Source: Deltaproteobacteria bacterium (GTDB lineage Bacteria; Desulfobacterota; BSN033; UBA1163). From it: 59,818 nucleotides of DNA. Position 1 is the stretch's first letter. Every line of letters starts with the position of its first letter. The position numbers were made by a program, and so were the translations under genes. The notes below the pieces were generated by a model. That model ran no database searches, was not told the DNA's origin, and saw only the letters and a list, made by a program, of their open reading frames with translations. Shown here piece after piece: positions 8,537 to 16,345 of the stretch. The stretch covers positions 1 through 59,818 of the forward strand of contig JAGXTA010000192.1 in the NCBI GenBank assembly GCA_018333535.1. Reading direction: 5' to 3'.

Positions 8537-9276
8537 AAAAATCCCATAGTAGTTACAAATAGCGTGGAAAAGAGGAGCTCTGAGCGCTTAAAAGGCTTAT
8601 GCTTTAATATTGGCATATTACCGTCATAACCCCTTTGAGCCATTGCCACTGTAGTGTTCTGGCTCTGTTCAAATGCCTTGAGTATTAAAGAACCTGTTAA
8701 GACACCAAAAGAATTTAATCCACGCCTGACAGAAGAATAGCCGAGACGATTTTTCTGGGCATTGTAAATAACCATTGCATCCTCAAGAAGCACAAATATA
8801 TATCGATAGGCAAACATCAATATCTCTATAAATCCTTTCGGAATTCGAAACCATGAAAGTCCGGCCATGAACTCAGTAAAAGGAGTTGAAAACCCCAACA
8901 GAGCAATGATCGATACTGCCCCCAAGATTCTGGCTGCAATCATCAACCCTTCCATAAGTCCGTCAGTGTGTCCTGCCAATCTTATGCCGGCTATTTCAAT
9001 GGAAAATAGGGTATCTTTCCCTCCGGTGAGAAACTTAAGAATCAACACAACAGATGCCACAACGAGTGGCTCAGAAAACCTTAAAAAAAGGACCCTTAGA
9101 GGGATCTTCATCCTTATACACAGAATTATGCCAAGACAGAGAATGAGCAGAGGAAAGACAATTCCTCTATAACTTAAGACCATTATGAGAAGAATGAGAC
9201 TCACGATGAGCTTTATCCGTGCATCTACCCTTGAGAGGAGATTGCTTTTTTTAAAGTATTCTGAAAAAAGTTGCAT
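8524..9276 (-). CDS. cbiQ: Cobalt ECF transporter transmembrane protein CbiQ
   Basis: Transmembrane coupling component of the cobalt transporter. The protein is strongly hydrophobic, with about five to six membrane segments from residue 25 onward (LIVSLILLIMVLSYRGIVFPLL and others). Its cytoplasmic segments end in the conserved RGYDGNMPIL region that contacts CbiO. I take ATG 9276 (MQLFSEYFKKSNLLSRVDAR), preceded by GGGAAG. The open frame extends to a TTG at 9312. The nearest upstream gene is the ThiC-family gene, not cbiN, because of an apparent insertion. Confidence 0.92.
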   Translation of the reverse strand: MQLFSEYFKKSNLLSRVDARIKLIVSLILLIMVLSYRGIVFPLLILCLGIILCIRMKIPLRVLFLRFSEPLVVASVVLILKFLTGGKDTLFSIEIAGIRLAGHTDGLMEGLMIAARILGAVSIIALLGFSTPFTEFMAGLSWFRIPKGFIEILMFAYRYIFVLLEDAMVIYNAQKNRLGYSSVRRGLNSFGVLTGSLILKAFEQSQNTTVAMAQRGYDGNMPILKHKPFKRSELLFSTLFVTTMGFLWRI

Positions 9277-9349
9277 CTGATTCTTCCCAGTAATATTTGG
9301 ATGTGCAGGCAATCATTAGGCAGCCTGCACATCCATAAGAAGTTTAATT

Positions 9350-9458
9350 ATTACAAACGCAAATGCGTTTTTTACATGCAGTTCAAACCCCCTCACCCCC
9401 TACTGGGGAGAGGGAGGGGTGAGGGGCAAATATCAAACATCTTAATGCGTTTGTATTA
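9350..9458. repeat. MITE-like element, copy 1 (downstream of the ThiC-family gene)
   Basis: About 109 bp bounded by the inverted repeat TACAAACGCA / TGCGTTTGTA, with an internal C-rich/G-rich hairpin around CCCCCTACTGGGGAG. It is nearly identical, in the same orientation, to the copy at 10833-10947, so the gene at 9499-10785 is flanked by direct copies. A further short AGTTCGGAGT...AACTCCGAACT hairpin follows up to about 9500. Confidence 0.85.
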
Positions 9459-9498
9459 GTTCGGAGTTTTTCATTTGCAGTCTCTGAACTCCGAACTG

Positions 9499-10785
9499 TT
9501 AACTATTTTGAAAGAAGTCCTTTACTCTTTTGATGACGCAAAATTCTCCACACATGGTGCAGACATCCCCTTCACGAGACCTTCCCTCTTCGTGGTATCG
9601 CCTCGCCTTCACTGGATCGATTGAAAGTTCGATCTGTCTTTCCCAATCGAATTTCTTTCGGGCCTTCGACATCTCGATGTCCCTCTGAACGGCTTTCTGA
9701 TTTCCCCGAGCAATATCAGCAGCATGGCCAGCAATCCTTGTGGCAATCACCCCTTCCCTGACATCTTCGGCAGAGGGCAATTTCAGATGTTCTGAAGGTG
9801 TCACATAGCACAGAAAATCTGCTCCTGCCTTTCCTGCAATGGCGCCGCCGATGGCACAGGTGATGTGATCATATCCTGGAGAGATATCAGTCACCAATGG
9901 TCCCAATACATAGAAGGGAGCGCCTTTACACAATTTCTTTTCCAAAAGGACGTTCGCTTCAATCTGATCAAGGGGCATATGGCCAGGTCCCTCAATCATC
10001 ACTTGAACTCCCTCAGCCCATGCCCTCTCTGTCAATTCTCCGAGAATAATTGTCTCCTCCACCTGTGGTCTATCGGTCGCATCTGCCAAGCAACCAGGTC
10101 TCAATCCATCTCCCAGGCTCAGCGTTACATCATACTTCTTGGCAATCTCTAAGAGTCGGTCAAAATGTTCGTAGAATGGATTTTCTTGATCATTATAAAT
10201 CATCCATTCGATGAGGAAGGAACCACCTCTGCTGACCACTCCCATGAGCCGACGATCTCGCCTTAGTCGCTCCACAGAATTTCGAGTTACTCCGCAATGA
10301 ACTGTCATGAAGTCAACGCTCTCTACTGCCTGACGCTCAATGACCTCGAAAATATCTTCCACCGTCATCTTAGCCAAAGCCTTCCTACGCCTTACGGCCT
10401 CGATAGCTGCCTCATAAATAGGAACGGTTCCTACAGGGATGGGAGAATGGCAAATGATCTCCTTACGGATGGCATCGATATCTCCACCCGTGCTCAAATC
10501 CATCACCGTATCCGTCCCAGCCTGGATCGAAACTTCAAGTTTTTTCAATTCCTCTTCTAAATCGATGTGGTCAGAGGAAGTCCCGATATTTGTATTCACC
10601 TTGATCCGCAGCCCCTCTCCAATCCCTACGGGTTTAACCCCTTGATGGTTTCGATTGACAGGGATGATGATTCGACCAGAGGCAATCTTTTCTCGAAGCC
10701 ATCCGGAGGAGACTCCTTCTTCTCTTGCGACTACTTCCATCTCTTTCGTAATAATTCCCTTCTGAGCCTCAATCTTTTGAGTCAT
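9499..10785 (-). CDS. ThiC-family radical SAM enzyme: phosphomethylpyrimidine synthase or 5-hydroxybenzimidazole synthase (BzaF)
   Basis: ThiC-family enzymes rearrange aminoimidazole ribotide; ThiC makes the thiamine pyrimidine, while the paralogue BzaF makes 5-hydroxybenzimidazole, a B12 lower-ligand precursor. The 428-residue protein has the core GTDTVMDLSTGGDIDAIRKE, SPIPVGTVPIYEA, MIEGPGHMPLDQIEAN and a C-terminal CTMCGEFC cluster motif. It is the short form common in anaerobes. It lies inside the cbiMNQO cluster, and I see no TPP riboswitch upstream. Both points make BzaF plausible, but the motifs visible by eye do not separate the two. Two MITE copies flank it. Confidence 0.85.
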   Translation of the reverse strand: MTQKIEAQKGIITKEMEVVAREEGVSSGWLREKIASGRIIIPVNRNHQGVKPVGIGEGLRIKVNTNIGTSSDHIDLEEELKKLEVSIQAGTDTVMDLSTGGDIDAIRKEIICHSPIPVGTVPIYEAAIEAVRRRKALAKMTVEDIFEVIERQAVESVDFMTVHCGVTRNSVERLRRDRRLMGVVSRGGSFLIEWMIYNDQENPFYEHFDRLLEIAKKYDVTLSLGDGLRPGCLADATDRPQVEETIILGELTERAWAEGVQVMIEGPGHMPLDQIEANVLLEKKLCKGAPFYVLGPLVTDISPGYDHITCAIGGAIAGKAGADFLCYVTPSEHLKLPSAEDVREGVIATRIAGHAADIARGNQKAVQRDIEMSKARKKFDWERQIELSIDPVKARRYHEEGRSREGDVCTMCGEFCVIKRVKDFFQNS

Positions 10786-10832
10786 ATTATCCCCTTCTTC
10801 CCTACAAATTCAAAATTATAGTTCGGAGTATT

Positions 10833-10947
10833 TAATACAAACGCAAATGCGTTTTTTACGTGCAGTTCAAACCCCCTCCCTCTCCCCCTACTGGGGAGAG
10901 GGAGGGGGTGAGGGGCAAATGTCAAACATCTTAATGCGTTTGTATTA
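10833..10947. repeat. MITE-like element, copy 2 (upstream of the ThiC-family gene)
   Basis: A 115 bp element with perfect 13 bp terminal inverted repeats TAATACAAACGCA / TGCGTTTGTATTA and an internal hairpin built on C-rich and G-rich arms around CCCCCTACTGGGGAG. It matches the copy at 9350-9458 over nearly its whole length. Its right terminus provides the TAA stop of the cbiN-like gene (10945-10947), so that gene's last codons were set by the insertion. Confidence 0.88.
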
Positions 10948-11322
10948 GCTTATTATTTTTTGTTTCTCTCCATTAATCTTTAATGGTCCTTCGGTCAAAA
11001 GTCTCCTCCAATAATATCCAGCCACAAATCCTCCTACTGCACCTGCAACCAAAAACACAAAGAGGAGGAGGTCTCCCTGATCTGTGTTAATAAATGGCTC
11101 TCTCGCCTCCCTGCCATGCTCTTTTGCATACTTTTCGACTACCGACTCATCCACCCCAGGCCATTTCTCGCTGCCGAAGGCGAATGAGAGAAGACTGGGG
11201 AGGAATACTATCGCAACAATGATACAGAAGTACAATTTTGTGTGTTTAGTTTTAAATCCTCTAAACTCCGAACTCCCTGCCTGCCGAAGCCTCGGCGCAG
11301 GCAGGCGAACTCCGAACTTCAT
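10945..11322 (-). CDS. CbiN-like small membrane component of the cobalt transporter
   Basis: A 125-residue protein with two membrane segments (LYFCIIVAIVFLPSLLSFAFG and DLLLFVFLVAGAVGGFVAGYYW) on either side of an extracytoplasmic KWPGVDESVVEKYAKEHGREAREP stretch. This is the CbiN layout. It lies directly after cbiM with an ATGA overlap. The first ~24 residues before the first membrane segment are encoded by a GC-rich palindrome and look foreign. Family membership is inferred from size, topology and position. Confidence 0.7.
   Translation of the reverse strand: MKFGVRLPAPRLRQAGSSEFRGFKTKHTKLYFCIIVAIVFLPSLLSFAFGSEKWPGVDESVVEKYAKEHGREAREPFINTDQGDLLLFVFLVAGAVGGFVAGYYWRRLLTEGPLKINGEKQKIIS
11276..11305. 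repeat. GC-rich palindrome inside the 5' end of the cbiN-like gene
   Basis: Arms CCTGCCTGC and GCAGGCAGG with a GAAGC/CTCGGC core form a hairpin. It is flanked on both sides by copies of the short motif AACTCCGAAC. A related palindrome with GCAGGC arms lies in the btuB leader (about 21580-21640). This is a dispersed short repeat here read as coding sequence. Confidence 0.6.
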
Positions 11323-12077
11323 ACTGTCACCTCCTCTGGTTTTAATACTTTCATTTTTACGAGCAAATCAGGCCTCTTTTTATAAAGGAGGACAACCATA
11401 CCTGCGGTCATTGCCCCTTCAAGTATTCCCAGTGGCACTTGTGTTGGAATAAAGGCAACCAGAATTTTCCAGAACAGTGGCAAAAATGGAGAGTCTCCCC
11501 TTATGCCTGATGCAAGCACAACAGATGTTGTAAAATAGGTCGCCCAGTCAGCCAATAACCCTGCCATGAATCCAGAAACGGCTATATTGATTTTCATTGA
11601 GCGTAATGTCTTAAAGGTTAAAAACCCTGCAAAGGAGCCCATGACCCCCATCGATAAGATATCCGCTCCCCATGTGCTCAGACCTCCATGGGCGAGAAAG
11701 AGGGCCTGAATTAGTAGAGCGATTGCTGCAACCAGTATGCTAATAGCAGGACCAACGAGTATCCCTGATATTCCTGTTCCGCAGGGATGAGAGCATGTGC
11801 CCGCCGTGGGTACGGGGATGGGCATGCATGAGATTATAAAGACTACCGCTGCCATAAGCCCCACAAGTGGTTTAAATGATGGGTCGAGACTCGAAAGTTT
11901 CTTTAATCTATACAATCCATAGCCTACAAATGGTATTGCTAACACAAACCAGAGTGCTGCCCAGTTAAATGGTAAAATCCCTTCAGAGATGTGCATCGCA
12001 TGGACGTTATTGGCAAAAAATAAACAGCAAAGCATTATGAGAGCTGAAAAAAGGTTTCTTATTTTTGAATATTTCAT
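11319..12077 (-). CDS. cbiM: Cobalt transporter substrate-capture protein CbiM
   Basis: S-component of the cobalt ECF transporter. A signal sequence (about 26 residues, ending NNVHA) precedes MHISEGILP, whose N-terminal Met-His after cleavage forms part of the metal site in the CbiM/NikM family. Several membrane helices follow, with the conserved GTCSHPCGTGISGILVGP and ALFLAHGGLSTWGADILSMGVMG segments. I start at ATG 12077 because a strong AGGAGGAG site precedes it; a further ATG at 12095 lies upstream of that site. Upstream is cbiX, with about 20 nt between the genes. Confidence 0.95.
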   Translation of the reverse strand: MKYSKIRNLFSALIMLCCLFFANNVHAMHISEGILPFNWAALWFVLAIPFVGYGLYRLKKLSSLDPSFKPLVGLMAAVVFIISCMPIPVPTAGTCSHPCGTGISGILVGPAISILVAAIALLIQALFLAHGGLSTWGADILSMGVMGSFAGFLTFKTLRSMKINIAVSGFMAGLLADWATYFTTSVVLASGIRGDSPFLPLFWKILVAFIPTQVPLGILEGAMTAGMVVLLYKKRPDLLVKMKVLKPEEVTV

Positions 12078-12100
12078 TTCTCCTCCTGAAGCCATGGATG

Positions 12101-12631
12101 TTATCTTCGATATCTGACCGCCTCATCCGGAGGCATTTGGACAAATTCGTATTGTCCTGGCGGAATGGGATATTCGTCTCGTCCCGGTAGGACAATATCC
12201 CTCACGTCGCAGAGGTCTTTTGATTCCTCAATGCGTCGTTCTACAAGCTCTACCAGCGCTTCATCGAATCCGAAACTTTTTCCCAGAATCAATTTCACAT
12301 GTGGAAATTTTTTTGCTTCCTTCTGCATCATCTCAGGGATATCCAGGAGGAGATGCAGCCCTTCGTGGAGGAAGTAAGGAATGACCAAGACCCTATTGGC
12401 CCCCTGGTTTACGCATTTCTCGAAGACCTCATGGAAATGGGGTCCCAGTCTCGAAACGAAGCATATCTCCACCCGAAGGTATCCATATTTTTGTTTTAAC
12501 CGCTTGGCCACTTCTTCCATATCCTTCCCGGCTCCTGGCACACGACTTCCGTGTCCCATGAGAATAATGGCTTCATCGGGTTTACGATCAATCTCCGGTA
12601 TGGAATGACTTGTCATGATGCTCCTCTTCAT
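12101..12631 (-). CDS. cbiX: Sirohydrochlorin cobaltochelatase CbiX
   Basis: Inserts Co2+ into sirohydrochlorin. From the ATG at 12631, which overlaps the upstream radical SAM stop as ATGA, the protein has 176 residues. It has the chelatase histidines in ILMGHGSRVPGAGKDMEE and VIPYFLHEGLHLLLDIPEMM. It is a single-domain protein a little longer than archaeal CbiX-S, with a C-terminal tail rich in Pro, Asp and Arg (DEYPIPPGQYEF) that I do not recognise. It lies between the peptide-maturation pair and the cobalt importer. Confidence 0.92.
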   Translation of the reverse strand: MKRSIMTSHSIPEIDRKPDEAIILMGHGSRVPGAGKDMEEVAKRLKQKYGYLRVEICFVSRLGPHFHEVFEKCVNQGANRVLVIPYFLHEGLHLLLDIPEMMQKEAKKFPHVKLILGKSFGFDEALVELVERRIEESKDLCDVRDIVLPGRDEYPIPPGQYEFVQMPPDEAVRYRR

Positions 12632-14061
12632 AGGGAAGTTATCTCCATCACTGTTGATGTGCCAGCATCCCAGTTGTCCCACAAAAATGCCTCTTCCTTG
12701 CCGTCAGCGATTTGTCTGAAGGCATACCGGATTTGCTCCTCATAGAATTCGCAAAACGAACCTCTACTATTCATTCTGCCATTTATGGTGTAAGCCTCAG
12801 CAGGACATGGGGACCCGCAGAAGTGCCGTATTGCGCACCTGGAGCAGGGCTCAATGTCTTCAACCTTTCGGCCCGTTACTTTCTTAAACCCAGGGCTGCT
12901 AAGAGCCTGCTCAATCTTGCCGTTGAAGAGATTGCCTCCGCAAAACTCCGGAAGCCCTATGAACTCGCTGCATGGGAAGAGATCTCCCGTGGCCGAGATG
13001 GCAAAAAAACATCGCCCTCCGCCGCAGGGAGAGATATCGCACATGAGCCGACGGGCAGTTGGCCCCACAATCCCAACAAGCACATTAGCAAAATTAGCCA
13101 CTACCAGCTTGCGGCCGGTCTTTTCATACAACTCATAGGCGCGATCAAGGGCCATGAGATAGTTTCTGGCCAATTCACGGTCATGCGGCTTGATCTCGCG
13201 GGCTCCCTGAAGCGTGCAGCGGACAGGATTGAGCATGCAAATCGGAACCTCCATGTGATGGAAGAAGTCTACGATTGCAGGGAGTGACCGCATATTTTTG
13301 CGCGTGACGGTACAGATCACATTATAACCAGGGTATCCTTTTAACCGTTCCAGAGTGTCAATCACCTTCTTAAAAATACCATCGCCCGCCCAGGTTTTCC
13401 TCGTGCGATCTGCGATTTTCCCGATATGGCCATCGAGGGAGAGTCCGATGCCGACTCCGTGAGAAGCAAAGAATTCGATCGCCTCAGCATCGATCAAAAT
13501 GCCATTGGTTTGGACACCAAAGCGAAAATCATTCTTATACCTCTCTATCCCAGCGAAAACCGCATCCCGGTTGAGCATCGGTTCTGCTCCGTGAAAGACG
13601 ATCTGGGGAAAGGCTCCTTTGGGCAAGGTTTTCCCGAAAAAGGTCTTCAAAATCTCCAATCCTTCGATGAGTTTCCGCTCCGACATCTGCACGCCGTTCC
13701 TTCGCATCGTCTCCGGAATATAACAATAGTCACAATTAAGGTTGCACCGGTCGGTAGGGTTGAAGTACACGGCCGAAGGCTTCAGCTCAAACCGAAGGGT
13801 CTTCATCTCAGAGGATAAATCTGCCTGTTTCGACTGGTACTGCCTAAGAAGAGAACTGTTGGTGAGCGCATCCGCCAGTCTCTTTTTTTTCACAAGAGAC
13901 CAGAAGGCTGTATCAGGTTCGATCAGAGCCATATAGTTGGGATGCTCAATGTCGATCAGTTGAATGGTAGGGCCGTTTCCTGAGTTGAGGTAATGTCCGA
14001 GCGATGAAGCTATGGTATCTTTCCCCAAATCTTCCATACTATGTTTCTCCATGAGTTCCAT
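12628..14061 (-). CDS. cbpB: Radical SAM/SPASM peptide-modifying enzyme, CbpB type
   Basis: About 477 residues. An N-terminal leader-binding-like region (~95 residues) is followed by the radical SAM motif CNLNCDYC (Cys106, 110, 113) in NPTDRCNLNCDYCYIPE. The C-terminal SPASM region has many cysteines (MCDISPCGGGRC, DLFPCSE, CSRCAIRHFCGSPCPAE, FCEFYEEQ) for auxiliary Fe-S clusters. This architecture is that of RiPP maturases. I recall a TIGRFAM/NCBIfam pair, CbpB with precursor CbpA, named for its position beside cobalt/cobamide genes; the product is unknown. The start ATG 14061 lies 62 nt after the cbpA stop; ATG 14052 or 14037 are alternatives. Confidence 0.85.
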   Translation of the reverse strand: MELMEKHSMEDLGKDTIASSLGHYLNSGNGPTIQLIDIEHPNYMALIEPDTAFWSLVKKKRLADALTNSSLLRQYQSKQADLSSEMKTLRFELKPSAVYFNPTDRCNLNCDYCYIPETMRRNGVQMSERKLIEGLEILKTFFGKTLPKGAFPQIVFHGAEPMLNRDAVFAGIERYKNDFRFGVQTNGILIDAEAIEFFASHGVGIGLSLDGHIGKIADRTRKTWAGDGIFKKVIDTLERLKGYPGYNVICTVTRKNMRSLPAIVDFFHHMEVPICMLNPVRCTLQGAREIKPHDRELARNYLMALDRAYELYEKTGRKLVVANFANVLVGIVGPTARRLMCDISPCGGGRCFFAISATGDLFPCSEFIGLPEFCGGNLFNGKIEQALSSPGFKKVTGRKVEDIEPCSRCAIRHFCGSPCPAEAYTINGRMNSRGSFCEFYEEQIRYAFRQIADGKEEAFLWDNWDAGTSTVMEITSL

Positions 14062-14123
14062 GGTTAACGGTCCCCGGGGCACCCCGCCCACGTTTGGCCG
14101 GGTGCAAAGGGGGAACCCTGGTC

Positions 14124-14231
14124 CTATTTGGTTTTCTTGTTTAACAGAATGTAGTGAGCCAGGCCGGTGCCATTCGCCTTGCACGCTTTCCGATAAGCAA
14201 TCACATCCTTTCCTTTCTTCCTATTCTTCAT
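14124..14231 (-). CDS. cbpA: CbpA-type RiPP precursor peptide (35 aa)
   Basis: A short gene with an almost perfect ribosome site (AAAGGAGGTGAAGAAG before ATG). The peptide is 35 residues: a lysine-rich start MKNRKKGKD, then VIAYRKACKANGTG and LAHYILLNKKTK. It has one cysteine (Cys17), a GTG turn and an aromatic/hydrophobic tail with His and Tyr, which are candidate targets of the radical SAM enzyme encoded just downstream. Size, basic composition, strong ribosome site and pairing with cbpB fit the CbpA precursor family as I remember it. The modified residues are unknown. Confidence 0.82.
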   Translation of the reverse strand: MKNRKKGKDVIAYRKACKANGTGLAHYILLNKKTK

Positions 14232-14249
14232 CTTCTTCACCTCCTTTCG

Positions 14250-14960
14250 CTAAGGATTCCCTTTCCGTCCCTTTAAAACAGCGACCGAACAGAGGGCATG
14301 GATCACGCTGACGGCCAGGGGACTCCCTCCCCGCCGCCCATTCACGGCGATAAAAGGAACACCTAATGACATCAGTTCCTCTTTACTTTCAATGACATGA
14401 ACGAAACCGACAGGCATGGCGATCACCAGGGCCGGCCTGATATTTTCTTCCAGAAGGAGACGATTAAGTTCGAGAAGGGCGATCGGTGAGTTTCCAAAAA
14501 CGGCCAGGCCTCCGTCCAGGATAGGTTTTGCCTTTTGAATGGCGAAGAGGGATCGCGGGAACCCCATCTGGTGCGCCTTCTCAACCACCTCCTCATCATT
14601 CACATGACAAACGATGCTGGAAGCGTTGTAACCTGCATGGACTGATCGAAGCCTCGGAAGGGAAAGTCCGGACTGGATCATTCTGGAGTCGACATAGATT
14701 GTACTTCCACTGCGTAATGCCTCCGTTCCAATGGCAATGGCATCTGGCGAGAACCTGACAACATCGATAAGGCTGAAATCTCCGGTGGTGTGGATCATAC
14801 GCCGGACCACCTGCCATTCATCCGGGCCAAAGGGGTGGGAAGACACCTCCTTCTCAATCATCTCCATGGATCGGGCCTCAATCTCCTCTCCGCTCAAAGG
14901 GGAGGCATAGAATCGATAAATAAGGGGAGTATGTTTAGGGAACCGATTCCTTAGATTCAT
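14250..14960 (-). CDS. cbiC: Cobalt-precorrin-8 methylmutase CbiC
   Basis: Moves the C11 methyl to C12, giving cobyrinic acid. The 236-residue protein has MIHTTGDFSLIDVVRFSP (the conserved His in RRMIHTTGD) and VIAMPVGFVHVIESKEEL near the C-terminus, plus IAVNGRRGGSPLAVSVIHAL; all are CbiC/CobH signatures. The ATG overlaps the cbiA stop as ATGA. The peptide gene cbpA starts 18 nt after its stop, so the RiPP pair is embedded in the operon. Confidence 0.95.
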   Translation of the reverse strand: MNLRNRFPKHTPLIYRFYASPLSGEEIEARSMEMIEKEVSSHPFGPDEWQVVRRMIHTTGDFSLIDVVRFSPDAIAIGTEALRSGSTIYVDSRMIQSGLSLPRLRSVHAGYNASSIVCHVNDEEVVEKAHQMGFPRSLFAIQKAKPILDGGLAVFGNSPIALLELNRLLLEENIRPALVIAMPVGFVHVIESKEELMSLGVPFIAVNGRRGGSPLAVSVIHALCSVAVLKGRKGNP

Positions 14961-16345
14961 GACCTTGCCTCACATTGGGTGATGAAGTTTTCCATGGCCT
15001 CAGGCTGAGAGGCCCAGTGGAGGTGCACATAGCTCGCCGAAATCTTGCCTCGCTGAAAGCCTTCGAAGCTTATCGCTTTCGAACGGCTACGTTTGACCCT
15101 ATAAACCGACTTCCAGAGTTCATCCTTCGGGTCCGCGGTCAATTCGGAGTAGTGGAATTCATGGCCTCTTAACACGGCTCCGCACGCTCCCCAGAGGGAG
15201 TTTGCTGCCAGGGTAATTTCCACGTATCCGAGGGATTTTAAGCGGTCGAGCATTCTGGACCAGACCGGCAGGAGGCCAACCATAGGATACCGTTTTTCAC
15301 CGGTGATCTCAATGCCCCGGGTCAGATACATCAACCCGCCGCACTCCGCATAGATGGGCAGGCCCCTTGAGGCAAATTGTCGAATAGCTTCTCTCATCTC
15401 CCTGTTATCCGACAAGCCTTCGGCATGTTCTTCTGGATATCCTCCTCCCAGGTAGAGGCCGTCTAAACCTTCCGGCAGCCCTTTGTCTTCAAGGGGGGAA
15501 AACCGGATCAGATCGCATCCCCGCAATGTCAGTTCATCCAGGTTATCGGAGTAATAAAAGTGAAAAGCTCTGTCGTAAGCCACACCGATAGAAACCCGTT
15601 TGCGGACGGGATTTCTTTCCGAAAAAGACCCGGGCAGGTTGAGAGGAGGTGCATCTCTCGCCAGTTGAAGGAAGGCGTCCAGGGATGCATGCTTTTCTAG
15701 GACGTCCGCCAATTGATGAAGAATCTTCGGCGAGAGATTTTGAGGATCTGCGGTCACCAGCCCCAGATGGCGACTGGGGAGGGTGGGGAAGGCCCCTCTT
15801 GGAATGGCACCCAATACGGGCGGAAGGGAAGCGCTTCCCAGGGATTGGGTGAGCCATTCTTTGTGGTGATCCGAACCGCTATGATTGGCTACGATGCCAG
15901 CAATTCTTAAATCCCGATCGAATTCGACACAACCTTTTACAATGGCGGCAAGACTACGGGCCATGCCATGGACATTCACGACCAATAATACCGGAGCATC
16001 CAGCCAGCGGGCCATCTCCGCTGTGCTTCCCTCAGAGGTTGCCGGGTCGGCTCCGTCAAAAAGCCCCATCACCCCTTCGATCACAGCCATATCCACATCC
16101 TTTGTGGTTCGATGGAAAAGCTCCAGGACATATTCCCTCCTGGTCATCCAGCCATCGAGGTTATAGCAGGGCCTTCCCGAGGCGACAGTCAAATAAGAGG
16201 GGTCAAGAAAATCCGGTCCGACTTTGAAGGTTTGAACCTGAAGCCCTCTCCGTTTGAGGGAGGCGACCAGAGCCAGGGCCAGAGAGGTCTTTCCCGTTCC
16301 GCTCTGGGTTCCTGCAATAACGATCCTCGGCAACGATCGACTCAA
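14957..16345 (-). CDS. cbiA: Cobyrinate a,c-diamide synthase CbiA
   Basis: ATP- and glutamine-dependent amidation of the a and c side chains of cobyrinate. The N-terminal P-loop domain has AGTQSGTGKTSLALAL; the C-terminal glutaminase domain has the nucleophile in YAECGGLMYLTRGI and the later His in RGHEFHYSEL. Length 462 is normal. The start is a TTG that overlaps the cobO stop as TTGA, a less usual start chosen because no ATG is available near the conserved N-terminus. Confidence 0.94.
   Translation of the reverse strand: MSRSLPRIVIAGTQSGTGKTSLALALVASLKRRGLQVQTFKVGPDFLDPSYLTVASGRPCYNLDGWMTRREYVLELFHRTTKDVDMAVIEGVMGLFDGADPATSEGSTAEMARWLDAPVLLVVNVHGMARSLAAIVKGCVEFDRDLRIAGIVANHSGSDHHKEWLTQSLGSASLPPVLGAIPRGAFPTLPSRHLGLVTADPQNLSPKILHQLADVLEKHASLDAFLQLARDAPPLNLPGSFSERNPVRKRVSIGVAYDRAFHFYYSDNLDELTLRGCDLIRFSPLEDKGLPEGLDGLYLGGGYPEEHAEGLSDNREMREAIRQFASRGLPIYAECGGLMYLTRGIEITGEKRYPMVGLLPVWSRMLDRLKSLGYVEITLAANSLWGACGAVLRGHEFHYSELTADPKDELWKSVYRVKRSRSKAISFEGFQRGKISASYVHLHWASQPEAMENFITQCEARS

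Noticed and set aside
10786-10944. A TPP riboswitch before the ThiC-family gene
   Set aside because: The minus-strand leader contains only the MITE and a short AT-rich stretch. No CTGAGA or ACCTGA-type blocks of a TPP aptamer are present.
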